Source of the DNA: Xenorhabdus mauleonii
GTDB taxonomy: Bacteria; Pseudomonadota; Gammaproteobacteria; Enterobacterales; Enterobacteriaceae
Direction of reading: 5' to 3'
Length of the DNA: 64,000 nucleotides
Assembly (NCBI RefSeq): GCF_900113945.1
Contig: NZ_FORG01000003.1
Span: forward strand, 124,001 to 188,000
Below are positions 52,029-63,229 of the stretch, piece after piece (within the stretch, counting starts at the first letter, position 1; each line of letters begins with the position of its first letter). The translations under genes and the position numbers were made by a program. A model generated the notes under the pieces. That model saw only the letters and a program-made list of their open reading frames with translations. It ran no database searches and had not been told where the DNA came from.

Positions 52029-53108
52029 CTATTTTCTCTTCAAAAGCAAGTAAACACTTATCCCAAAGAATAACAGACTTGGCAAAAGCGCTCCCAGTAT
52101 TGGAGGCATGCTATAAACCAGGCTGAGCGGGCCAAATATCTCATTCAGTACGTAGAAAACGAAACCCATACTGATGCCCACAACAACCCGGAATCCCATC
52201 GGCACACTGCGCAATGGCCCGAAGATAAAGGACAGCGCCATCAGCATCATCACCGCTACCGATAAAGGTGCGAAGATTTTTTTCCACATATTGAGTTGAT
52301 AACGCCCGGCATCCTGCTGGCTTTGTTCCAGATAGGTGATGTATTGATGTAAACCACGGATGGAGAGTGCATCGGGATCAAGGGAAACCACACCCAGTTT
52401 TTCAGGGGTTAATTTGCTGTCCCAATCTGCGGAAATACGCTGTGAACCAGTGATTCGCCCGCCTTGATTCAAATCAGACTCTTCAACTTGAGATAATTTC
52501 CATCGATGGTTGTCTTTGTCATACACTGCCGAATCTGCATATCTTATTGATAATAATTTATTTTCATCGTTAAAGTGGTAGATTCTGACACCATTTAAGG
52601 CATTGTCTTTATTCACACTCGTAATATAAATAAAGTCATTACCATCTTTTGCCCACAAGCCTTTGGTAGTGGACATCAGCGAACCGCCATACATTTTTTG
52701 GGAACGGTAATTACGGGCAAGCTGCTCTCCCTGTGGAGCCACCCACTCGCCGATCACCATCGTCAGCAAAACCAGTGGAATTGCGGTTTTCATGACAGAA
52801 CCCGCCACTTGCAAGCGGGTAAAGCCAGCAGCCTGCATCACCACCAGTTCACTTCGTGTTGCCAGCGCGCCCAAGCCCAATAACGCACCAAGCAAGGCAG
52901 CCATCGGGAAGAAGATTTGGATATCTTTAGGGACACTCAGCAAGGTATAAATACCGGCAGACAGTGCGGTGTACTCCCCCTGCCCGACTTTGCGCAGCTG
53001 ATCGACAAACTTGATGATGCCGGAAAGCGATACCAACATAAACAAAGTCATCAGGATGGTATGCAGAATTGTCTTGCCGATATATCTATCCAATACCCCA
53101 AACATCAT
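52029..53108 (-). CDS. lptG: LPS export permease LptG
   Basis: Inner-membrane permease subunit, 359 residues. Membrane helices lie at the N-terminus (DRYIGKTILHTILMTLFMLV) and in the last 90 residues, with a periplasmic beta-jellyroll between. LptG with LptF and LptB2 extracts lipopolysaccharide from the inner membrane and passes it to LptC. The coupling-helix region LATRSELVVMQAAGFT is conserved. It overlaps lptF by four bases. Confidence 0.95.
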   Translation of the reverse strand: MMFGVLDRYIGKTILHTILMTLFMLVSLSGIIKFVDQLRKVGQGEYTALSAGIYTLLSVPKDIQIFFPMAALLGALLGLGALATRSELVVMQAAGFTRLQVAGSVMKTAIPLVLLTMVIGEWVAPQGEQLARNYRSQKMYGGSLMSTTKGLWAKDGNDFIYITSVNKDNALNGVRIYHFNDENKLLSIRYADSAVYDKDNHRWKLSQVEESDLNQGGRITGSQRISADWDSKLTPEKLGVVSLDPDALSIRGLHQYITYLEQSQQDAGRYQLNMWKKIFAPLSVAVMMLMALSFIFGPLRSVPMGFRVVVGISMGFVFYVLNEIFGPLSLVYSMPPILGALLPSLLFFGISVYLLLKRK

Positions 53109-54205
53109 GACGCTCCTTGATTCTTAAAGCGTGAACGCAATTTGCGCATGGGTACGGTATCCCACAGGTTGAGTGCCAGGGCCAAGGCAAAATAGGCCCC
53201 GTTAACCAGCCACATCCAGAACACAGGATCGAGTTTTCCTTTGCTGCCATTGGAGCGCAGGGAGCTTTGCAGCAGGAAGAAAATCAGGTAGAGCAGCATT
53301 GCCGGCAGCATGCTGAGTATGCGTCCCTGACGTGGATTCACGACACTCAACGGCACTACCATCAACGCCATCGTCAGCACAGAGACAATTAACGTCAGGC
53401 GCCAGTGGAATTCGGCACGGGAATCATTGTCTGTGTCATGCCAGAGCTGCCCAATCGATTTTTGCTCGACTTTACTGTTATCGATGTCTGCTTTCTGGTG
53501 CCCGATAACGGCCTGATAGTTGGTGAATTCGGTAATGCGGAAGTCACGCAACATCGCGGTACCTTCATAACGCGTTCCCTGATGAAGTACCGCTATCTGA
53601 TTCCCACTCGGGCTTTCTTCCATATGTCCGCCATCCGCAATTACAACGGACGGACGCTGCTCATCCGACGGATGAAGCTGGGCAAGGAATACATTCTCGA
53701 AACGATTGCCCTTCACGTTGCCGATATAAAGCACCATATTGCCGTCACGGGAAGGCTTGAACTGCCCCTCCATAATCGCCGCAAGGCTTGGATTGGCTTT
53801 TGCGTCAGCCAATACTTGTGACTGATATTTAGATGACCACGGAGTGAACCAGATAACGTTGGCAGCCGCCAGCGCGGATGTGATTAAAGCCAGAATAAGG
53901 GCTGATTTCACCAAGACACTTTTGCCCAATCCACAGGCATGCATGACGGTGATTTCGCTTTCGGTGTAAAGTTTACTGAACGTCATTAACACCCCAAGAA
54001 ATAAACTCAGGGGTAAAATAAGCTGCGCCATCTCCGGCACGCCTAAACCTAACAACGATAGAACCAAATTTGCGGGAATATTTCCTTCTACTGCCGCCCC
54101 CAATACTTCAACTAATTTCTGACTGAAAAAGATCAGCAACAAGATGAAAAGTATTGCGATTTGGCTTTTTAGGGTTTCCCGTACTAGATATCTAATGATG
54201 ATCAC
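53105..54205 (-). CDS. lptF: LPS export permease LptF
   Basis: Partner permease of LptG, 366 residues with the same layout: MIIIRYLVRETLKSQIAILF start, coupling-helix region TESEITVMHACGLGKS, periplasmic domain, and C-terminal helices. An essential part of the LptB2FG transporter. It is divergent from pepA with about 280 bp between, the arrangement found in most enterobacteria. Confidence 0.95.
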   Translation of the reverse strand: MIIIRYLVRETLKSQIAILFILLLIFFSQKLVEVLGAAVEGNIPANLVLSLLGLGVPEMAQLILPLSLFLGVLMTFSKLYTESEITVMHACGLGKSVLVKSALILALITSALAAANVIWFTPWSSKYQSQVLADAKANPSLAAIMEGQFKPSRDGNMVLYIGNVKGNRFENVFLAQLHPSDEQRPSVVIADGGHMEESPSGNQIAVLHQGTRYEGTAMLRDFRITEFTNYQAVIGHQKADIDNSKVEQKSIGQLWHDTDNDSRAEFHWRLTLIVSVLTMALMVVPLSVVNPRQGRILSMLPAMLLYLIFFLLQSSLRSNGSKGKLDPVFWMWLVNGAYFALALALNLWDTVPMRKLRSRFKNQGAS

Positions 54206-54485
54206 GCTTATTACGCCTGTGAAAACTTGTCTTTTTGCAGGAAAGTCGCTAACTTCGTCGTATATCTACCATTTATATGCATAAGTTTGGCTTCCTCATT
54301 GCTAAAATGATACCAAAGCATCCCATATATTGGTTCCCAATTAGAACATACTTATCGTTAGCCAAGTACCAAAAAATAATGTGTTTAGCTTAACATAACA
54401 GTTACTTTTCTTTGGGATGAATTAATGCGGAACGTGATATTTTAGCGATTGTATCCCTCTTTGTCTTTAAGATTCAGGAGAACGC

Positions 54486-55994
54486 ATGGAGTTTAGTGTA
54501 AAAAGCGGTAGTCCGGAGAAACAGCGCAGTGCCTGTATTATTGTCGGCGTATTTGAACCACGCCGCCTTTCCCCTATCGCAGAACAGCTTGACAAAATAA
54601 GTAACGGCTATATCAGTGCCTTATTACGCCGCGGGGAACTTGAAGGCAAGGTGGGTCAAACCTTGTTGCTGCATCATGTTCCTAATGTGCTGTCTGAGCG
54701 TATTTTACTGGTTGGTTGTGGAAAAGAGCGTGAACTGGATGAGCGTCAATATAAGCAAATCATTCAGAAGACGATCAGCACCCTCAACGAAACCGGTTCA
54801 ATGGAAGCTGTTTGCTTCTTGACTGAACTGCACGTGAAAGGGCGCAACAACTACTGGAAAGTACGTCAGGCGGTCGAAACAGCCAAAGAATCACTGTATG
54901 TCTTTGATCAGCTCAAGAGCAGTAAAAATGAGCTGCGTCGCCCTTTGCGCAAGATGGTGTTCAATGTACCGACCCGCCGCGAATTAACCAGCGGTGAGCG
55001 CGCCATTCAGCACGGCCTTGCCATTGCATCCGGTATCAAGGCGACAAAAGATCTGGCCAACATGCCACCCAATATCTGTAATGCTGCCTATCTGGCTTCA
55101 CAGGCACGCCAGCTTGCTGACAATGCCGACAATCTGGCCACCAAGGTCATTGGCGAAGAGCAGATGAAAGAACTTGGCATGAATTCCTATCTGGCAGTGG
55201 GCCAGGGTTCACAAAATGAATCCCTGATGTCAGTCATGGAATATAAAGGCAGCAAAGATCCTAATGCGAAACCCATCGTGTTGGTAGGCAAGGGGCTGAC
55301 TTTCGACTCCGGCGGTATTTCCATCAAGCCAGCAGAAGGCATGGAGGAAATGAAATATGACATGTGCGGCGCCGCTTCAGTTTATGGCGTCATGCGTGTT
55401 GTTGCCGAGCTGAAACTGCCAATCAATGTCATCGGTGTGCTGGCTGGCTGTGAAAACATGCCTGGCGGGCGTGCATATCGTCCGGGAGACATTTTGACCA
55501 CCATGTCCGGTCAAACTGTCGAAGTCACCAATACCGATGCAGAAGGCCGTCTGGTGCTGTGTGATGCGCTGACTTATGTTGAGCGTTTTGACCCTGAGCT
55601 GGTCATTGATGTCGCCACATTGACCGGTGCTTGTGTTGTTGCACTGGGCAGTCACTATACCGGTTTGATGTCCAACCACAATCCACTGGCACATGAACTG
55701 ATGAACGCTTCAGAACAAGCGGGAGATCGTGCATGGCGTCTGCCGTTGGGTGATGAATACACCGAGCAGTTGGAATCCAATTTTGCGGATATGGTGAATT
55801 CATGTGGGCGTTCGGGTGGTGCAATTACCGCTGGTGCGTTTTTGGCTCGCTTTACTAGCAAATACAATTGGGCACATCTGGATATTGCTGGTACAGCATG
55901 GCGTTCAGGCAAGGCAAAAGGAGCTACCGGTCGTCCGGTTGCGCTCTTGTCACAATTCCTGTTAAATCGTTCAGGTTTGAATTCTGATGATTAA
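54486..55994 (+). CDS. pepA: leucyl aminopeptidase PepA
   Basis: M17 cytosol aminopeptidase, 502 residues. The metal-binding blocks are [27 protein letters not shown] and the signature [14 protein letters not shown]. It removes N-terminal residues from peptides. In E. coli PepA also binds DNA, acting at ColE1 cer with XerCD and on the carAB promoter. A CAGGAG site precedes the ATG. The gene is followed by holC as in relatives. Confidence 0.96.
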   Translation: MEFSVKSGSPEKQRSACIIVGVFEPRRLSPIAEQLDKISNGYISALLRRGELEGKVGQTLLLHHVPNVLSERILLVGCGKERELDERQYKQIIQKTISTLNETGSMEAVCFLTELHVKGRNNYWKVRQAVETAKESLYVFDQLKSSKNELRRPLRKMVFNVPTRRELTSGERAIQHGLAIASGIKATKDLANMPPNICNAAYLASQARQLADNADNLATKVIGEEQMKELGMNSYLAVGQGSQNESLMSVMEYKGSKDPNAKPIVLVGKGLTFDSGGISIKPAEGMEEMKYDMCGAASVYGVMRVVAELKLPINVIGVLAGCENMPGGRAYRPGDILTTMSGQTVEVTNTDAEGRLVLCDALTYVERFDPELVIDVATLTGACVVALGSHYTGLMSNHNPLAHELMNASEQAGDRAWRLPLGDEYTEQLESNFADMVNSCGRSGGAITAGAFLARFTSKYNWAHLDIAGTAWRSGKAKGATGRPVALLSQFLLNRSGLNSDD

Positions 55995-56124
55995 TGCCGC
56001 CGTTGCACATTTTGCTTCATAAAAATGTGCACAACCGCATTGAAGGAATGAGTGAAATTAAGGGTATTGCAGATGCAATACCCTTTTCCGTCACTGTTTC
56101 CCGCAATCTTGTAACCAAGAAAAT

Positions 56125-56619
56125 ATGAAAAACGCCACCTTTTATTTGCTGGAAAAACTTGAGTCAAAAAAACTTGAGTCGGAAAAGCCGTTATCGGAAC
56201 AATCATCATTTTCTGATGACTTGCAGCCACATGAATGGCTGGCATGTCAGCTTGCTGCTGACCAATGGCGGGCAGGGAAGCGGGTTCTGATTGCTTGTGA
56301 AAACCAGCAACAGGCCGAAAAACTGGACGAAGCATTATGGCAACGGGAACCAAGCCAATTTGTACCGCACAACCTTGCCGGAGAAGGCCCGCGTTATGGC
56401 GCGCCGGTAGAATTGTGCTGGCCGCAAAAAAGGAGCAATGCCCCTCGCGATGTCTTGGTGACACTGCTTCCTCATTTTGCAGACTTTGCCACAGCTTTCC
56501 ATGAAGTGATAGACTTCGTTCCTATTGATGAAAATCTAAAACAGTTAGCTCGCGAACGATATAAATGCTATCGTAGCGTTGGCTTTAATTTGACCATGGC
56601 AACCCCGCCAACCTATTGA
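56125..56619 (+). CDS. holC: DNA polymerase III chi subunit HolC
   Basis: Chi subunit of the clamp loader, 164 residues. It links the gamma complex to single-strand binding protein. Conserved phrases: [50 protein letters not shown] and [14 protein letters not shown]. It is about 17 residues longer than the E. coli protein. The extra part lies near the N-terminus and includes a short duplication ([11 protein letters not shown]) from a 15-bp near-repeat. It sits between pepA and valS. Confidence 0.95.
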   Translation: MKNATFYLLEKLESKKLESEKPLSEQSSFSDDLQPHEWLACQLAADQWRAGKRVLIACENQQQAEKLDEALWQREPSQFVPHNLAGEGPRYGAPVELCWPQKRSNAPRDVLVTLLPHFADFATAFHEVIDFVPIDENLKQLARERYKCYRSVGFNLTMATPPTY

Positions 56620-56632
56620 ATATCAAGATACA

Positions 56633-59530
56633 ATGGAAAAGACACCCGCTAATCAAACGCAATCTGAGCCATCTCTCGATAAAACGTACAACCCGACAGA
56701 GATAGAGCAACCTCTTTATAAGCACTGGGAACAGAGCGGTTATTTCAAACCAAATGGCGATACCAACCGCGAAAGTTTCTGCATCGTCATTCCGCCGCCA
56801 AACGTCACCGGCAGCCTGCACATGGGTCACGCATTCCAGCAGACTATTATGGATACGATGGTGCGTTACCAGCGCATGCAGGGTAAAAATACACTGTGGC
56901 AATCAGGTACTGACCACGCAGGTATTGCGACACAAATGGTTGTTGAGCGTAAAATCGCGGCAGAAGAAGGTAAAACCCGCCACGATTATGGCCGCGACGC
57001 TTTTATCGACAAAATTTGGCAATGGAAAGCGGAATCGGGTGGCACTATCACCAATCAAATGCGTCGCTTGGGTAACTCCGTAGATTGGGAGCGTGAACGC
57101 TTCACTATGGATGAAGGGCTGTCTAAAGCCGTTAAAGAAGCCTTCGTTCGCCTCTATCAAGATGATCTGATTTACCGTGGCAAACGCCTTGTCAACTGGG
57201 ATCCGAAGCTGCGCACTGCAATTTCCGATCTGGAAGTTGAAAACCGTGAAGTCAAAGGCTCTATGTGGCATCTGCGCTATCCGCTGGCTGACGGCGCGAA
57301 AACCACTGAAGGCAAGGATTACCTGATTGTCGCCACCACGCGTCCGGAAACCATGCTGGGCGATACCGGCGTTGCCGTTAACCCAGAAGATCCGCGTTAC
57401 AAGGATTTGATTGGCAAAGAAATCCTGCTGCCACTGGTTAACCGTCGCATTCCTATCGTTGGCGATGAACATGCGGACATGGAAAAAGGCACTGGCTGCG
57501 TAAAAATCACGCCAGCCCACGATTTCAATGACTATGAAGTCGGTAAGCGCCACAACCTGCCAATGATCAACATTCTGACTTTCGATGGCGACATCCGCGA
57601 AGCCGCAGAAGTGTTCGATACCAACGGCGAAGTTTCTGAAATCTACTCAAGCGACATTCCTGCCGAATACCGTGGCATGGAACGCTTCGCTGCCCGTAAA
57701 GCGATCGTGGCTGAGTTCGAAAAACAAGGTTTGCTGGTTGAGATCAAACCCCATGACTTGACGGTTCCTTACGGCGACCGTGGCGGCGTGGTTATCGAGC
57801 CAATGCTGACTGACCAATGGTACGTTCGCACTGCACCGCTGGCTAAAGCAGCCATTGAAGCCGTTGAAAACGGTGACATTCAGTTCGTGCCGAAACAGTA
57901 CGAAAACATGTACTACTCTTGGATGCGTGATATTCAGGATTGGTGTATCTCCCGTCAATTATGGTGGGGTCACCGTATTCCGGCATGGTATGACGCACAA
58001 GGCAACGTCTATGTTGGTCGCGATGAAGAAGAAGTCCGCCGCGAAAACAATCTGGGCGCAGACATTGTTCTGAACCAAGACGAAGACGTTCTGGATACAT
58101 GGTTTTCCTCTGGCCTGTGGACATTCTCCACCCTCGGCTGGCCTGAGCAGACCGAAGCCCTGAAAACATTCCACCCAACCAATGTGCTGGTTAGTGGCTT
58201 CGACATCATCTTCTTCTGGATTGCCCGCATGATCATGATGACCATGCACTTCATCAAAGATGAAAACGGCAAGCCACAAGTTCCTTTCAAAACGGTCTAC
58301 ATGACGGGTCTTATCCGTGATGATGAAGGCCAGAAAATGTCAAAATCCAAAGGCAACGTTATCGATCCGCTGGATATGATTGACGGCATTTCTCTGGAAG
58401 ACCTGCTGGAAAAACGTACCGGCAACATGATGCAGCCTCAGTTGGCTGAGAAAATCAGTAAACGCACTGAAAAACAGTTCCCGGAAGGCATTGAAGCCCA
58501 CGGTACTGACGCCCTGCGTTTTACACTGGCTGCACTGGCTTCAACAGGCCGTGACATCAACTGGGACATGAAACGCCTGCAAGGTTATCGCAACTTCTGT
58601 AACAAGCTGTGGAATGCCAGCCGTTTTGTGCTGATGAACACCGAAGGGCAGGATTGTGGTCAGAACGGCGGTGAAATGTCGCTTTCTCTGGCAGATCGCT
58701 GGATCCTGGCAGAATTCAACCAGACCGTGAAAGCCTACCGTGAAGCGCTGGATACTTACCGTTTCGATATTGCTGCGAACATTCTCTACGAATTTACGTG
58801 GAACCAATTCTGTGACTGGTATCTGGAACTGTCCAAGCCTGCAATCAACAAAGGCTCAGAGGCAGAAGTCCGCGCGGCTCGCCATACCCTGATTGAAGTA
58901 TTGGAAGGTTTGCTGCGTCTGGCACACCCAATTATTCCATTCATTACCGAAACCATCTGGCAGCGTGTAAAAGTGGTTAAAGGCATTGATGCCGATACCA
59001 TCATGCTGCAATCGTTCCCTGAATTCTCTCAGGAGAAAGTGGATGAGCTGGCGTTGAACGATTTGGAATGGATCAAGGAAGCCATCATTGCAGTACGTAA
59101 CATTCGTGCAGAAATGAATATCGCGCCAAGCAAGCCACTGGAAGTTCTGCTGCGTGATACAAACGAAGATGCACAACGCCGTGTGGCTGAAAACCTCAAC
59201 TTCATTCAGGCGATGGGCCGTCTTTCTACTGTTACCGTTTTGGCGGCGGGTGAAGAAGCGCCGGTTTCTGTTACCAAGCTGATCAACGGGGCAGAAATCC
59301 TGATCCCAATGGCCGGTCTGGTCGATAAAGAAGCAGAGCTGGCACGTTTGGATAAAGAAATCGAGAAGCTGGATAAAGAAATTGGCGGCATTGAAGGCAA
59401 ACTGGCTAACGAAGGCTTTGTCAGCCGTGCGCCGGAAGCGGTTGTAGCCAAAGAGCGCGAACGTCTGGCAACCAACAACGCGGCAAAAGAGAAATTACTG
59501 GCACAGAAAGAGACTATCGCTGCGCTGTAA
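56633..59530 (+). CDS. valS: valyl-tRNA synthetase
   Basis: Class I synthetase, 965 residues. The HIGH motif appears as GSLHMGHAF near residue 60 and KMSKS in [11 protein letters not shown] near 565. The CP1 editing domain lies between ([15 protein letters not shown]). A C-terminal coiled coil is rich in Lys/Glu ([20 protein letters not shown]). It charges tRNA-Val. It starts 13 bp after holC and ends before a strong terminator. Confidence 0.97.
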   Translation: MEKTPANQTQSEPSLDKTYNPTEIEQPLYKHWEQSGYFKPNGDTNRESFCIVIPPPNVTGSLHMGHAFQQTIMDTMVRYQRMQGKNTLWQSGTDHAGIATQMVVERKIAAEEGKTRHDYGRDAFIDKIWQWKAESGGTITNQMRRLGNSVDWERERFTMDEGLSKAVKEAFVRLYQDDLIYRGKRLVNWDPKLRTAISDLEVENREVKGSMWHLRYPLADGAKTTEGKDYLIVATTRPETMLGDTGVAVNPEDPRYKDLIGKEILLPLVNRRIPIVGDEHADMEKGTGCVKITPAHDFNDYEVGKRHNLPMINILTFDGDIREAAEVFDTNGEVSEIYSSDIPAEYRGMERFAARKAIVAEFEKQGLLVEIKPHDLTVPYGDRGGVVIEPMLTDQWYVRTAPLAKAAIEAVENGDIQFVPKQYENMYYSWMRDIQDWCISRQLWWGHRIPAWYDAQGNVYVGRDEEEVRRENNLGADIVLNQDEDVLDTWFSSGLWTFSTLGWPEQTEALKTFHPTNVLVSGFDIIFFWIARMIMMTMHFIKDENGKPQVPFKTVYMTGLIRDDEGQKMSKSKGNVIDPLDMIDGISLEDLLEKRTGNMMQPQLAEKISKRTEKQFPEGIEAHGTDALRFTLAALASTGRDINWDMKRLQGYRNFCNKLWNASRFVLMNTEGQDCGQNGGEMSLSLADRWILAEFNQTVKAYREALDTYRFDIAANILYEFTWNQFCDWYLELSKPAINKGSEAEVRAARHTLIEVLEGLLRLAHPIIPFITETIWQRVKVVKGIDADTIMLQSFPEFSQEKVDELALNDLEWIKEAIIAVRNIRAEMNIAPSKPLEVLLRDTNEDAQRRVAENLNFIQAMGRLSTVTVLAAGEEAPVSVTKLINGAEILIPMAGLVDKEAELARLDKEIEKLDKEIGGIEGKLANEGFVSRAPEAVVAKERERLATNNAAKEKLLAQKETIAAL

Positions 59531-59557
59531 TTTAGCTTAATTGACGTTTATGCCTAT

Positions 59558-59592
59558 AAACCACTGCAATTTTATTTGCAGTGGTTTTTTTT
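59558..59592 (+). terminator. rho-independent terminator after valS
   Basis: AAACCACTGCAA pairs with TTGCAGTGGTTT across a short loop, followed by a run of T. It probably also serves the convergent azlCD operon. Confidence 0.92.
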
Positions 59593-59607
59593 CATCTCAT
59601 ATCGCTT

Positions 59608-59940
59608 TTAGTTTAATAACCACTGCACCACCATAAAAAAGACCAATGAAAATCCCAGACTCTTTAAAATTGAATGCGTATATTTGCTGATAAAATAGGC
59701 CAGAACTACCGTTATCAACGCAACCACATATTTAATATCAAATTGATCAATTAATTCACTCAGGGATAAATTATTCAGGGAAATATTGACAATAATGGTT
59801 CCCAAAATAAAACAGATGGCATAATCCAATGCAGTAATCAGCACACTCTTCCCTTTAAACAAACGGTGATGATTAACCAGAAAAGGAGCCGCCCTTAACA
59901 CAAAACTCACTAAGCCCATGACCACAATCAACAACATCAT
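59608..59940 (-). CDS. azlD: AzlD family branched-chain amino acid exporter subunit
   Basis: A 110-residue membrane protein with four hydrophobic segments, of the AzlD/YgaH type (GLVSFVLRAAPFLVNH; ALDYAICFILGTIIVN). With AzlC it forms an exporter for branched-chain amino acids or their analogues. It overlaps azlC by four bases and is translated after it. Confidence 0.88.
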   Translation of the reverse strand: MMLLIVVMGLVSFVLRAAPFLVNHHRLFKGKSVLITALDYAICFILGTIIVNISLNNLSLSELIDQFDIKYVVALITVVLAYFISKYTHSILKSLGFSLVFFMVVQWLLN

Positions 59941-60650
59941 GATGCTTTATCCTTGCTCAGGTTCCGTTCAATCAACGCGATCACAACCCCGCACAAAATT
60001 GGCATCGCCAGATCCATTAACTTCATATCCATTTCATTCAATAACGGGGCACATACTCCTCCCATTACCGTTGCCAGCACCGACATATCCTTGCCTGAAC
60101 GTTTGGCCGCCAAAGAGGCGAAATGAATGGGCACCAACATCACCAAAAACAGAGAAAGGGACTCATAATTCAGATGTTCTGCTGAGATATATCCCAGCAA
60201 AGTGGCACAAAAAGTAATCACAAAACAAGGAATGGCAACCCCCAGATAAAAATGAAACTGAGATTTCCCATCCGCCATATTTCCCGCAGACGCAGAGATA
60301 TATGAATGTGTCACCGCATACGTGCTGGCGCTAAATCCCAACATCGACAGTAAAATATTCCGTTTGGGCACACCTTGAAAATATTGCGTCATCACCATTG
60401 CCATCAGGAAAAAACGAAAATTGACCAGCAAAGCCAGAATGATCACGGAAAACAAAGTGCCATCAGCCAAATAGCCAACCGCAGCCACCTGCAACGGGGC
60501 GGCATAGATTACTAATGATCCAGCTAACGTTTCCAATAATGGAACGCCATGACTTTGATAAAGCGCGCCAATCGACACAAAAATAAGAAAGAAAGAGATA
60601 CAGACAGGCAGAGAGTGAACCATACCCTTTCGGAATAATGGGTTTAACAC
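59937..60650 (-). CDS. azlC: AzlC family branched-chain amino acid exporter subunit
   Basis: A 237-residue membrane protein of the AzlC/YgaZ family. Family blocks seen are IYAAPLQVAAVGYLADG, LLVNFRFFLMAMVM and SASTYAVTHSYI. It probably starts at GTG with an AGGTG site four bases upstream. In E. coli YgaZH exports L-valine. The control region upstream (60651-61010) is AT-rich and shows no clear site. Confidence 0.88.
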   Translation of the reverse strand: MLNPLFRKGMVHSLPVCISFFLIFVSIGALYQSHGVPLLETLAGSLVIYAAPLQVAAVGYLADGTLFSVIILALLVNFRFFLMAMVMTQYFQGVPKRNILLSMLGFSASTYAVTHSYISASAGNMADGKSQFHFYLGVAIPCFVITFCATLLGYISAEHLNYESLSLFLVMLVPIHFASLAAKRSGKDMSVLATVMGGVCAPLLNEMDMKLMDLAMPILCGVVIALIERNLSKDKAS

Positions 60651-61010
60651 TTGGCACCTATATTTACAATTGGGTTTAGTGGTGTGGAGTAATCAATACA
60701 TACCCAATGGGTTTTCTGTAAAAGAACAGCCATTTCATTGCCATGCATTATGAACAGAGAGACCCAAATATATCAGGCCATTATGTCATGACAATTTTTT
60801 CAGAAATATTTGTGACATACTTCCATTTAATTAAAATAAACCATCTGATAATAACCACTGCTTACGGTGCAAATTAACCAGAAATCATATGTCACTAACC
60901 CTCTATGATATAACATTATTTTATATATAAAGGATTTTATATTCCCGTTATAGTGAAAACTGTTATTGCAAAAATAGCCAAAAATAACTGTTTCCTTTCG
61001 GAGAGATAAA

Positions 61011-61814
61011 ATGAAATTCGTATTCAATATATTATTGGCGGGTATCGTCCAAATTGGCTTCAGCCATATCGCTTATGCTCAATCGACCTCCAAGCAAGCT
61101 ACTTCCACTCAGACCTCTCCTGAATCCACTCTTGATAATATTTATTCCACAGGAATATTCAGAATTGGGACAGAAGGTGCTTATGCTCCATTCAGCTACC
61201 ATGATGCCTCTGGAAAACTGACTGGATTTGATGTGGAAATCGGCCGGGAAATCGCACAGCGCATGAACGTCACGCCTGAATTTATCGAAGGAAAATGGGA
61301 TGGACTGATTGGTGGCCTTGATGCCGGACGTTCCGATGCGGTGATGAACCAAATTGCCATTACACCAGAGCGTGAGAAAAAATACAGTTTCTCTCAGCCC
61401 TATGTCATTTCAGAAGCGGTATTGATCACCCGAACGAACAATAACGATATTAAGACATTTAGCGATCTAAAAGGAAAACGATCATCCCATACCCTGACCA
61501 ATAACTTTGCCCAGACAGCCAGACATTATGGTGCCGACATCATCAGTGCCAACGGTTTTAGTCAGGAAGTTGAACTGGTAAGCACAGGCCGCGCTGATGC
61601 CACAATTAACGATAAGCTCTCTTATCTCGATTATAAAAAACATCGTCCGGATGCGCCGGTAAAAATTGTTGCCGCAGATACTCAAGCAGCAAAAACGGCC
61701 GTACTGCTTCGTCAAAACGATACTGAATTAAAAACCGCCGTCGATAAAGCCATTATGGAAATAAAAGCAGATGGGACTTATCAGAAGATTTGGGATAAAT
61801 ATTTTTCTGAGTAA
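61011..61814 (+). CDS. amino acid ABC transporter substrate-binding protein (cystine type), orphan
   Basis: A periplasmic binding protein of the SBP_bac_3 family, 267 residues with a cleavable signal peptide (NILLAGIVQIGFSHIAYAQS). Family phrases: GTEGAYAPFSYHDASGKLTGF, KWDGLIGGLDAGRSDAVMNQ, ITPEREKKYSFSQPY and DGTYQKIWDKYF. It resembles TcyJ-like cystine binders. No permease or ATPase gene is adjacent, so it must share a transporter encoded elsewhere or act as a sensor. A GGAGAG site precedes the ATG. Confidence 0.88.
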   Translation: MKFVFNILLAGIVQIGFSHIAYAQSTSKQATSTQTSPESTLDNIYSTGIFRIGTEGAYAPFSYHDASGKLTGFDVEIGREIAQRMNVTPEFIEGKWDGLIGGLDAGRSDAVMNQIAITPEREKKYSFSQPYVISEAVLITRTNNNDIKTFSDLKGKRSSHTLTNNFAQTARHYGADIISANGFSQEVELVSTGRADATINDKLSYLDYKKHRPDAPVKIVAADTQAAKTAVLLRQNDTELKTAVDKAIMEIKADGTYQKIWDKYFSE

Positions 61815-61832
61815 CAGACTAACTAATTTGAA

Positions 61833-61858
61833 TAAGAGCCTAATAGAGTAGGCTCTTA
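61833..61858 (+). terminator. stem-loop after the binding-protein gene
   Basis: TAAGAGCCTA and TAGGCTCTTA form a perfect 10-bp stem with a 6-base loop, 18 bp after the stop. The T tract is poor (AAATTA follows), so the strength is uncertain. Confidence 0.6.
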
Positions 61859-62279
61859 AATTACGTGATAACAAAATATCGCTCATATAGCGCATCTAAA
61901 AAACCCCAATATATCTACTTCAACTTACTTTAGAATAAACATCAATTATACAAATAATAAATTAAAATTTAATCAGAAAAACAAATGATTTAACTATACT
62001 CCAGTTGTCATTTTATTAATCAGTATGGTAAACACCCATAAACTATGTTAATAAGATGGCCTTCCGAGTAAACCGCAGCTACCAAATATAATCATAATGA
62101 CATGAAATCATTGAGGTTATTTTTATTCTAGCGATATTAAAACGAATAAAAAAGCATATTTAGTAGACAAAAAAACACTCAGAGAAAAATTTTAAAAACT
62201 CACAATCTCAACATATTGAGATAACCAAATATTGAAATTATGAATAATTGGTATATTTATAAACTAGGAACCTTCATCA
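61859..62279. other. AT-rich upstream region of the omptin gene
   Basis: No gene is seen. The region is strongly AT-rich. It contains GGTAAACACCCATAAAC near 62027-62043, loosely like an inverted PhoP box but with 10-bp instead of 11-bp periodicity. A promoter must lie here but cannot be placed with confidence. Confidence 0.4.
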
Positions 62280-63227
62280 ATGAAATTTAATTTAGTTACT
62301 TTAGGTATTATTGGTCTGGCTGCGGCGCAAGTCGCACAAGCAGCGGAAACAACACAAGCTGAAAATACCAGTACGGCTAGTTTCAATTCAAGCAGTGTAT
62401 CAGCCAGTGCTTCATTAGGCATACTTTCAGCTAAGTCAAATGAATATGTATATAGCCCAAACTCAGGGCGTAAGCTCAGTGAATTGAATTGGAGAATTAA
62501 GAATACTGCGGTTATTAAAGGTGATCTGGCCTGGGATGCCCTGCCGTATTTAACCCTGAACGCTCGTGGCTGGTATGCATCATCATCCAAAAGTGGAAAA
62601 ATGGACGATTATGATTGGGAGAACGGCAATCAATCTAAATGGACTCACTGGTCTCACCACGAAAATACTAAACTGAATAGTGCCAGCGAATTTGATATCA
62701 ATGTAAAAGGCTGGATACTGAAACAACCAGAATACAAGCTCGGTGGGGTTCTTGGTTATCAGCAAACTGATTTCAGTTGGGAGGCAAGTGGAGGGCATGG
62801 AACTTATGACAATACTCCAATTGCATTCGAGAACAAAACCTTAATTACTTACAAACAAAAATTCAACACTCCTTATCTGGGGCTGGCCGGACAATATCGT
62901 TATCAGGATTTTGAGTTTAATACATTGCTGAAATTCAGCCCGTGGGTTAAAGCAAAAGACACTGATGAACATATTCTGGGCAATAAAACTTTCAAAACAA
63001 AAATCAATAACTCACGCTATTACTCAATTGCCGTTGATGCAGGATATTACATTACTCCAAATGTAAAAGTATTCAGTGAACTGAGCTGGAGTAAATTTGC
63101 CAATAATAAAAAAGGAACGTTGGATTATACTGATCATGGTAAATCTAATTCTTTCAGCGTTAATAATGCCGCTGGTATGAGTAATACCAACTACACTATT
63201 TCCGCAGGTGTTCAATATCGCTTTTAA
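62280..63227 (+). CDS. omptin family outer-membrane protease
   Basis: A ten-strand outer-membrane beta-barrel aspartyl protease (OmpT/Pla/PgtE family), 315 residues with a signal peptide (NLVTLGIIGLAAAQVAQA). The catalytic Asp pair is in KMDDYDWENG (Asp110, Asp112) and the Asp-His pair in DTDEHILG (Asp229, His231). The protein ends in Phe (GVQYRF), as barrel proteins do. Omptins cleave between basic residues and act on antimicrobial peptides or host proteins. It stands alone. Confidence 0.92.
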   Translation: MKFNLVTLGIIGLAAAQVAQAAETTQAENTSTASFNSSSVSASASLGILSAKSNEYVYSPNSGRKLSELNWRIKNTAVIKGDLAWDALPYLTLNARGWYASSSKSGKMDDYDWENGNQSKWTHWSHHENTKLNSASEFDINVKGWILKQPEYKLGGVLGYQQTDFSWEASGGHGTYDNTPIAFENKTLITYKQKFNTPYLGLAGQYRYQDFEFNTLLKFSPWVKAKDTDEHILGNKTFKTKINNSRYYSIAVDAGYYITPNVKVFSELSWSKFANNKKGTLDYTDHGKSNSFSVNNAAGMSNTNYTISAGVQYRF

Positions 63228-63229
63228 TC

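Noticed and set aside
62027-62043. PhoP box upstream of the omptin gene
   Set aside because: GTTTA half-sites are 10 bp apart instead of 11 and lie in reverse orientation in very AT-rich DNA; too weak to call.
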